Shown here: in pieces, positions 14,706 through 19,613 of the stretch
How the letters are laid out: each line of letters starts with the position of its first letter
How positions within the stretch are numbered: position 1 is the first letter of the stretch
IMG/VR virus record: IMGVR_UViG_3300032326_000319
Coordinates: 1-28,459 of that record
DNA length: 28,459 nucleotides
Origin: a virus
Strand: one strand, 5' to 3'
Position numbers and translations under genes: made by a program
Notes under the pieces: generated by a model
Database searches by the model: none
Told to the model about the DNA's origin: nothing
What the model saw: only the letters and a program-made list of their open reading frames with translations

Positions 14706-14737
14706 CAAATATAACAAATAATTTTGGTATATACAAC
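14706..14737 (-). promoter_or_regulatory. Bacteroidetes-type promoter for the structured stretch
   Basis: The minus strand has GTTG (14737-14734), a 20-nt spacer and TATATTTG (14713-14706), a perfect TAnnTTTG -7 box. The spacing equals that of the promoter at 13860-13891. The predicted start is near 14699, at the beginning of the hairpin-rich stretch. Confidence 0.6.
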
Positions 14738-14738
14738 A

Positions 14739-14780
14739 GACAATGTGTCAGTAGTTTAGTATGACACTTTGTCAGTAGTT
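14739..14780. repeat. Palindrome with overlapping direct repeat upstream of promoter
   Basis: GACAATGTGTCA (14739-14750) and TGACACTTTGTC (14762-14773) form an inverted repeat matching at 11 of 12 positions around an 11-nt spacer. The word TGTCAGTAGTT also recurs directly at 14746-14756 and 14770-14780 (24-nt period, about two helical turns). It ends two nucleotides before the -33 box of the promoter at 14706-14737, so a dimeric regulator could bind here. Confidence 0.55.
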
Positions 14781-14865
14781 GATATAATTAAATGTATATT
14801 CGTATATAAATAGCAGGGTAGTGCCCCAAACGATAAGTTTTTGTGAATTATTTTTCAATTATTTT

Positions 14866-15186
14866 TTACTGTAAGTGTGAAATACATGCTTCAATATCTC
14901 GTTTGAACCATTCCAAAGATTGGATACAATCCTCTCTTTGTTTTTTACTCAATGCAACATTTATGTAATTTGGATGGTCTTTCATAAATGGTTCACCATT
15001 TTTGATTGCTTGATTATGTGAATACCATATTGTTTGATGATCTACATAGTGAAGAAAATTACTCTTTAATGTTTCAATTCTTTGTTTCAATGATGCACTA
15101 TCCATCTGCTCATAGAAACCTTTACTTTTAGGACTTTCACAGTATCTTTTGACAGTCTGTAATGCATTTTTTAATTCTGTGTTCAT
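14866..15186 (-). CDS. Helical protein, unknown
   Basis: The product is 106 residues and almost entirely helical: NALQTVKRYCESPKSKGFYE, SLKQRIETLKSNFLHYVDH, and a C-terminal LSKKQREDCIQSLEWFKRDIEACISHLQ. It has no signal peptide or membrane segment. It lies alone between a terminator (15325-15353) with repeated leader sequence and the palindrome-promoter region, so it is probably expressed from its own promoter. I do not recognise it. Confidence 0.55.
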   Translation of the reverse strand: MNTELKNALQTVKRYCESPKSKGFYEQMDSASLKQRIETLKSNFLHYVDHQTIWYSHNQAIKNGEPFMKDHPNYINVALSKKQREDCIQSLEWFKRDIEACISHLQ

Positions 15187-15205
15187 AACATTTTTGTTTT
15201 AAGGG

Positions 15206-15292
15206 TTAGTAGTTTATTTATTACAATGTAAATGTACTAAAAAGATTTCACTATTCCAAATGTTTAGTAGTTTATTTTACAAAATAAATGTA
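15206..15292. repeat. Imperfect ~30-nt direct repeat in the leader of 14866-15186
   Basis: TTAGTAGTTTATTT occurs at 15206-15219 and again at 15264-15277. Both copies are followed by TACAA and then TAAATGTA, giving two imperfect copies of about 30 nt with a 58-nt period. They lie between the terminator and the start codon, where regulator binding sites would be expected. This 196-nt interval holds no gene. Confidence 0.55.
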
Positions 15293-15324
15293 AGTAGTTG
15301 ATAGTGAGGAGAATTATTTTTAAT

Positions 15325-15353
15325 AAAAAAAAATCCATAGAAAATCTATGGAT
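15325..15353 (-). terminator. Rho-independent terminator
   Basis: ATCCATAGA and TCTATGGAT pair perfectly (9 bp) around a 3-nt loop, followed on the minus strand by nine T. It lies 30 nt after the stop of the membrane/coiled-coil gene and ends the two-gene unit 15985-15383. Confidence 0.9.
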
Positions 15354-15382
15354 CTTAAAAAGTAAAACACTATAGGGATATT

Positions 15383-15670
15383 TTACAAACCTTTATGTGG
15401 GGTTCCTACACCCTTCTCAATCAGGTCAAGTCTTGTTGTCAGTTGTGAAACTAAAATAGAAAGTTCTAATATCTTTTGAGAGAGTTGTTTATTCTCTTGC
15501 TCTGATTTTGCTAGTTCATCTTCTAACTTATCTATTCTTGATCTACACTCAAACTTATATGAGTATTGTTCTTCTTTCTTTAATTCCAATCTTCTTTGGA
15601 AGTACTGCCAACCGGTAGTGCCGAAGATACCTGTAATAAGTGCAATTGCTACTGTATATATGTTTTCCAT
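15383..15670 (-). CDS. Membrane-anchored coiled-coil protein (spanin/holin-like)
   Basis: The product is 95 residues. An N-terminal membrane segment (TVAIALITGIFGTTGWQYF, residues about 5-23) is followed by a basic stretch and a long coiled coil (CRSRIDKLEDELAKSEQENK through LSQKILELSILVSQLTTRLDLI). One membrane anchor plus a coiled-coil ectodomain is the layout of an inner-membrane spanin or a small holin-accessory protein, so a role in lysis is possible. No endolysin or outer spanin is adjacent. It follows the 103-residue gene by 3 nt and is followed by a terminator. Confidence 0.6.
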   Translation of the reverse strand: MENIYTVAIALITGIFGTTGWQYFQRRLELKKEEQYSYKFECRSRIDKLEDELAKSEQENKQLSQKILELSILVSQLTTRLDLIEKGVGTPHKGL

Positions 15671-15673
15671 ACT

Positions 15674-15985
15674 TTATTTAATAGGTATACAATTCGGTAC
15701 TTCCCTACCATCTAACATTTTAGTTCCGTATTGTTCGTATCCCTCCCAACACGGCTCTTCCATATTTACCTCATCCTTAAAGTTTAGATTTATACCCTTA
15801 AACTTTGTGATGTTTTGGATTTTTGCTGCTACTTTTTTATTTGATGCTTTCATTTTTTCCTCCCTCCATTTAGAATAACATATCGCCGCTGCTTGTGGTG
15901 CATCATATCCAGCACTTACTTCTGTTCCAATACAACGAGATATGAACTCATCTCTAGTTTCGTTTGATTTAGGTTTAATTGGCAT
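15674..15985 (-). CDS. Small two-part phage protein, unknown
   Basis: The product is 103 residues. The N-terminal part (TRDEFISRCIGTEVSAGYDA, then QAAAICYSKWRE) is a helical motif with conserved Cys, seen attached to various phage structural proteins. The C-terminal part (EEPCWEGYEQYGTKMLDGRE, then VPNCIPIK) is a C-W-x-G-Y-E-Q-x-G-x-K...G-R-x-V-P-N-C-(V/I)-P motif, also recurrent in phages. The two motifs are joined by a basic linker. Both are familiar to me, but neither has a function I can state. It is divergent from the plus-strand sigma-like gene. Confidence 0.6.
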   Translation of the reverse strand: MPIKPKSNETRDEFISRCIGTEVSAGYDAPQAAAICYSKWREEKMKASNKKVAAKIQNITKFKGINLNFKDEVNMEEPCWEGYEQYGTKMLDGREVPNCIPIK

Positions 15986-16008
15986 TAGGATATATCAGTT
16001 ATATTTTG

Positions 16009-16034
16009 TATATTTGTTGTTATATTTTAACAAC
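16009..16034 (+). promoter_or_regulatory. -7 box and operator-like palindrome ahead of the late-sigma-like gene
   Basis: TATATTTG (16009-16016) is a perfect Bacteroidetes -7 box. No convincing -33 box is seen at the usual distance. It is followed at once by GTTGTTATATTTTAACAAC (16016-16034), a perfect 7-bp inverted repeat with a 5-nt centre that covers the expected transcription start. A repressor or autoregulatory site is plausible. The same word TTGTTATAT recurs at other leaders. Confidence 0.5.
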
Positions 16035-16035
16035 T

Positions 16036-16956
16036 ATGTTAACAAAAGTTATGAATAAGAGTACGAAAGGTCAACCCCTAAAGAATAAAAAAGGAAGGAC
16101 TGGTGTGTATTTCACCGAGGATACGCAAAAATGGATTTTAGAATATGTAAAGGAAACCGACCCTATTAAACGCGATATTATCCTTAAAAAGTATTTGTAT
16201 AAACCCATAAAGAAAATCTGTGAGATTTACTATTTTAAGATTAGTACTCCTTATTTGGATAAACAACATACACCATACGAATTACAGATGGATTGCTTCA
16301 CTCATCTTATCACTAAAGCGCTTGATGGATTTACAGAAGCTAAAGGGAAAGCGTTTGCATACTTGTCCATCTCTGCTCGCAATTATTACATACAACTTAA
16401 TGATACATATAAAGTAAAATACAATAAAATCTACCATTCGTATGTAGATCATGACGAAGAAATGGAAGATGGTGAAGATGAACGATTAGAATATAACAGA
16501 GAGTTCTTAACTAACTATTATGGATTTATCCAATGGGTAAGGGATGGTATAGATTGTTTACCATTTTCAGGTATTATGAAACAAACTATCTTAATGGTTT
16601 TAGATTTTATGGAAGAGTTTGATGAAGTTGAAAAGTATTACAGATTAGAAGTAAATACTGCCTTTCGTAAAAGATTTCCAGGTGTTAGGGAAGCATCGTA
16701 TAAAACTGCTAAAGATAAATTACACCATCTTTGGTTGCAGTATCAAGATAACATAGCAAATGAAGTGGATGCAAAACCTTACTATTGGAAAAATAATTGT
16801 TCTGCAAAAAGATTACCCGCTGAAATTAGAGATAGGATATTATCTAAATACAAACCTGGAACACACACTAACTCTGTTAATATGGTTTCTGTAAAATTGG
16901 GAATACCCAAACATATTGTTTGTGATGTAATTAAGTTAAGAGGATTACCTAACTAA
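16036..16956 (+). CDS. Phage late sigma-like factor (gp55-type, putative)
   Basis: The ATG at 16036 (or 16051) is preferred. An upstream extension to 15979 would need a TTG start and would precede the likely promoter. The product is 306 residues. Its first half resembles sigma region 2 of phage late factors: an L/Y-x-P-I-x-K-I segment, YELQMDCFTHLITKALDGFTE, and KAFAYLSISARNYYIQLNDTYK. An acidic stretch (HDEEMEDGEDERLEYN) and a helical C-terminal part follow, ending in a possible helix-turn-helix (VKLGIPKHIVCDVIKLRGLPN). It should redirect host RNA polymerase to late promoters. It starts the only plus-strand operon here. Confidence 0.65.
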   Translation: MLTKVMNKSTKGQPLKNKKGRTGVYFTEDTQKWILEYVKETDPIKRDIILKKYLYKPIKKICEIYYFKISTPYLDKQHTPYELQMDCFTHLITKALDGFTEAKGKAFAYLSISARNYYIQLNDTYKVKYNKIYHSYVDHDEEMEDGEDERLEYNREFLTNYYGFIQWVRDGIDCLPFSGIMKQTILMVLDFMEEFDEVEKYYRLEVNTAFRKRFPGVREASYKTAKDKLHHLWLQYQDNIANEVDAKPYYWKNNCSAKRLPAEIRDRILSKYKPGTHTNSVNMVSVKLGIPKHIVCDVIKLRGLPN

Positions 16957-16957
16957 G

Positions 16958-16989
16958 TTTGGAAATGTGAGATAATTTTTGTATATTTA
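16958..16989 (+). promoter_or_regulatory. Bacteroidetes-type promoter
   Basis: TTTG (16958-16961), a 20-nt spacer and TATATTTA (16982-16989, seven of eight to TATATTTG) lie 24 nt upstream of the ATG at 17014. This could drive the 74-residue ORF and the GIY-YIG gene independently of the sigma-like gene. Confidence 0.55.
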
Positions 16990-17013
16990 GAAAATCAAAT
17001 ATTAAAAAGTTAT

Positions 17014-17238
17014 ATGAAAAACAAAAACAAAATTATTGGAGAAGTTAAAAGTGCATTACCATCTGTAGTAAAGTTTATGCAAACTTATGGATTTAAGGAC
17101 TTTGATTATGGGTTTTTATATGGTGCTAATGAATGGGAATGTTCTTTTTTTAAGAACGAAGATGATGCAGAACCATCTGTTTATTTTAATACTCAAACAT
17201 TAGATGAATTGATATATCAGTTAGAGAACTATGGATAA
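17014..17238 (+). CDS. Small acidic protein, unknown
   Basis: The product is 74 residues. It begins with a Lys-rich stretch (MKNKNKIIGEVKSALPSVVK) and continues with an aromatic, acidic part (GFKDFDYGFLYGANEWECSF, then DDAEPSVYFNTQTLDELIYQL). It is preceded by its own promoter-like site and overlaps the GIY-YIG gene by 8 nt. I do not recognise the family. Confidence 0.6.
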   Translation: MKNKNKIIGEVKSALPSVVKFMQTYGFKDFDYGFLYGANEWECSFFKNEDDAEPSVYFNTQTLDELIYQLENYG

Positions 17239-17839
17239 GATATATTACATTTACCACATTCCAACTTTCATTCATAAAAACGGAAGGATTGGAAAGATTG
17301 GATGCTCGGAGGAACACGAAGCAAGAGTAAATAAACAAGGTTATACTCATTACGAAATCCTTGAAACTCATACTGATATTATGATTGCTTCTGCAAGAGA
17401 AATTGAATTACAGAAAGAGTATGGGTATCCTGTTGATTGTATACCTTACTACAAAAGTAGAAGTAAATGGGGAAGTGTTGCAGGTAAAGTTGGTGGTAAA
17501 ATATCAGGTAAAAAGTTTGCTGAAAATGGCCATATGAAACGAATGGCTAAATTAGCTGGAAAAAAAAATGCTGAAAGTGGTTGGGCTTATACTATGGGAA
17601 AGATACAAGGTAAAAAAAATATAAAAAGTGGTCATTTAGATAAAATACGAAAAGCTGCAAATGATGTTCTTAAAAAACCTATTTTGGGATTTACAAAAGA
17701 AGGTAAGTTTATTAAAGAATGGGAAAGTGGATCTTCTGCTGGGAGAGAATTAAATATTGATGTAGCTTCTATAAGTAAATGTTGTAAAGGTAAAATAAAA
17801 TCAGCAGGTGGATATGTTTGGAAATACAAAGAGGAGTAA
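17231..17839 (+). CDS. GIY-YIG homing endonuclease with NUMOD motifs
   Basis: The 202-residue protein has an N-terminal GIY-YIG nuclease: the tyrosine strand IYYIYHI (4-10), GRIGKIGCSEEHEARVNKQG with R32, and the acidic helix AREIELQKEYG (55-65) holding the metal-binding Glu. The middle contains several NUMOD3-like Gly-Lys repeats (for example GKVGGKISGKKF). The C-terminus is a NUMOD1 DNA-binding motif (GSSAGRELNIDVASISKCCK and GGYVWKY). This is the modular form of free-standing Seg-type phage homing endonucleases. It lies on the opposite strand to the structural genes, between terminators, and overlaps the 74-residue gene. It is probably a mobile insertion. Confidence 0.92.
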   Translation: MDKIYYIYHIPTFIHKNGRIGKIGCSEEHEARVNKQGYTHYEILETHTDIMIASAREIELQKEYGYPVDCIPYYKSRSKWGSVAGKVGGKISGKKFAENGHMKRMAKLAGKKNAESGWAYTMGKIQGKKNIKSGHLDKIRKAANDVLKKPILGFTKEGKFIKEWESGSSAGRELNIDVASISKCCKGKIKSAGGYVWKYKEE

Positions 17840-17855
17840 AAACTCCTCTTTTTTT
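17830..17855 (+). terminator. Rho-independent terminator of the plus-strand operon
   Basis: AGAGGAGT and ACTCCTCT pair perfectly (8 bp) around AAAA and are followed by a T run. The stop codon of the GIY-YIG gene lies inside the stem. It separates the convergent gene at 17854-18159. Confidence 0.88.
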
Positions 17856-18159
17856 ATCTAACTAAATAAGTCTTTCCACCCATCTCTAACTTATATACAT
17901 TATCGTATACTACTGTCCTAAATCCAGTCTTATCTGAGTCAAAGAAAATCATATATCCCATTGCTTCGTAATCGTACTTAACATTACCTGATGGACCTGC
18001 TACTGAGAACATCTCCCTAACCATTCTCGTCCCATCCAACTTAAAAGTATATATCTTAAAGGGTTCGTAATAATCGAGGGTCATTTGTATCATTCTACTT
18101 CTACTGATTTCAGTTTGTTCAGCGAACTTATGTAAATGTTTTAAGAATGTATTTTTCAT
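17854..18159 (-). CDS. Phage protein, unknown
   Basis: The product is 101 residues with an N-terminal helix (FLKHLHKFAEQTEISRSRMI) and a beta-rich remainder (YEPFKIYTFKLDGTRMVREM, then VYKLEMGGKTYLVR). It has no membrane segment or signal. It lies downstream of the protease gene after 100 nt that contain no gene and ends against a convergent terminator. I do not recognise it. Confidence 0.55.
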   Translation of the reverse strand: MKNTFLKHLHKFAEQTEISRSRMIQMTLDYYEPFKIYTFKLDGTRMVREMFSVAGPSGNVKYDYEAMGYMIFFDSDKTGFRTVVYDNVYKLEMGGKTYLVR

Positions 18160-18259
18160 TATTACTTATTTTTATTCGTTTTAAGAAGAGTTAGTACTAA
18201 AGTTAGGTAAGTATATTACTTTTAATAGATCTCTTCTTATATTAAAGATTTATGGGGTA

Positions 18260-19588
18260 TTATAACAATTCTCTAATGATTTTGATATGATTATCCATAT
18301 AAGATATATCGTGCTTCATACCTGTCCTCTCATCTACAGTTTGGATAATATCCTTAAACATATCTACTAACACAATTGCTCTTTCTAATTCTTGTGGAGT
18401 ACTCTTACCTTTCTCAATTACATCTGCTTCAATCTTAAATACATTATCAGCAAATACAGCAGCTGCTCTAATCATATCAACTAAATCATCATCTACGATA
18501 TTCATTTCGTTTACCAAATGATTAAATGTTCCAACAGCACCTGGACAGATATAGAAGTATTCGGTTTGGTATCCGTAAATATTCATTTCAGGTACTTCTG
18601 CTAATAGTGCAGGAGATATACTACCACTTGCTACTTCACCTGGATATGTAGATGTAATAGATGGTTGTGCTTCACCTTCTTCTAATAATCCTAATTCATT
18701 TAATTTATTTCTACTCCAACTAAGAGCGGATTTACCACCCCATAGTAGATAAGATATTGTACCACATGCTTCGGTATCATTCTCATCGTAATATACCTCT
18801 GCTCTACTCAAATAAGAGTACATGCGTTTGATAGTTTCAACTGAAATCGGTTCACCATTTGCTAACTGCTGTGCACGAACTTTGCCTGTTTGGGTTGCAC
18901 ACTTATTACCAACCTTTTCGTTTAACTCAATACCTCTCTTTGCGTTATTCTGTATCTCTGTTCCGTAATCTGCATAACTCTCAAATAATACAGATATTTT
19001 TGATAATAGTAATTCAGCTTCTTCTTCTGTTAGTTCATCTACAGATTTTGATAATAAATCAGTTTGTTTAGATGCAGATACTAACTTATGCTCAAAGAGA
19101 CCTTCAATAGAAAATCCTTTTACTTTACCAGTCTTTACATAATCTCTCCATATCTCATCACTATCGATCTTCATTATACCCATCCAAGTACCAATTGGTA
19201 GATTTAGATTATAAAGTGCTGATTTATCTTTTGTTCTACTTTCTACAATCCAACTTTCAACGAGAGTAACTCCGTTTATTTTTTTATCATGCTCTAAAGT
19301 AGAAGATGCTTGATATCCTCTTTTTAAGTAATTCTCTGCTAACTTCTGTATAGTATTTTTACTAAAGAATACAGTATATGGTACACCATCACCATCCATA
19401 CGGAATATGTGTTTATCCGGTATAAGGATAGGTCCAATTACCAATCTCTTTTCATCATCTATAGAAGAAAAATGTACCTCTTCTTTATTGAAGTATAAAA
19501 ACTCTCTTTCAATGGCAGGATTTTCTACCAAAGATATTGCAAATACCTCATCTGTATTCTCGTCTTCTATTACTAATTCGTATATCAT
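18260..19588 (-). CDS. XkdF-like prohead protease with C-terminal extension
   Basis: The first 170 or so residues match the XkdF type of phage maturation protease: LVENPAIEREF (20-30), GPILIPDKHIFR (52-63), STLEHD with H100, ESWIVE (111-116), GTWMGIMKI (133-141) and VKGFSIEGLF with S160, giving candidate catalytic His and Ser. Next is a conserved phage segment (KRGIELNEKVGNKCATQTGK, YLSRAEVYYDENDTEACGTI, SYLLWGGKSAL; about 217-288). The remaining part (305-442) contains a stretch at 308-331 that resembles the N-terminal arm of the capsid protein, then YFYICPGAVGTFNHLVNEM and helices. It should cleave scaffold and capsid during head maturation. It lies directly after the tape measure gene rather than beside the capsid gene. 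Confidence 0.8.
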   Translation of the reverse strand: MIYELVIEDENTDEVFAISLVENPAIEREFLYFNKEEVHFSSIDDEKRLVIGPILIPDKHIFRMDGDGVPYTVFFSKNTIQKLAENYLKRGYQASSTLEHDKKINGVTLVESWIVESRTKDKSALYNLNLPIGTWMGIMKIDSDEIWRDYVKTGKVKGFSIEGLFEHKLVSASKQTDLLSKSVDELTEEEAELLLSKISVLFESYADYGTEIQNNAKRGIELNEKVGNKCATQTGKVRAQQLANGEPISVETIKRMYSYLSRAEVYYDENDTEACGTISYLLWGGKSALSWSRNKLNELGLLEEGEAQPSITSTYPGEVASGSISPALLAEVPEMNIYGYQTEYFYICPGAVGTFNHLVNEMNIVDDDLVDMIRAAAVFADNVFKIEADVIEKGKSTPQELERAIVLVDMFKDIIQTVDERTGMKHDISYMDNHIKIIRELL

Positions 19589-19613
19589 ACTCTTTTAACA
19601 ATTTAATTCTAAT

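Noticed and set aside
15979-16035. N-terminal extension of the late-sigma-like protein
   Set aside because: It needs a TTG start, lies upstream of the probable promoter and overlaps the divergent gene. The added residues are hydrophobic and unlike the rest.
18183-18238. AAGAAGAG / CTCTTCTT inverted repeat after the protease gene as a terminator
   Set aside because: The arms are 40 nt apart with no T run on the minus strand. The 100-nt gap shows no other signal.
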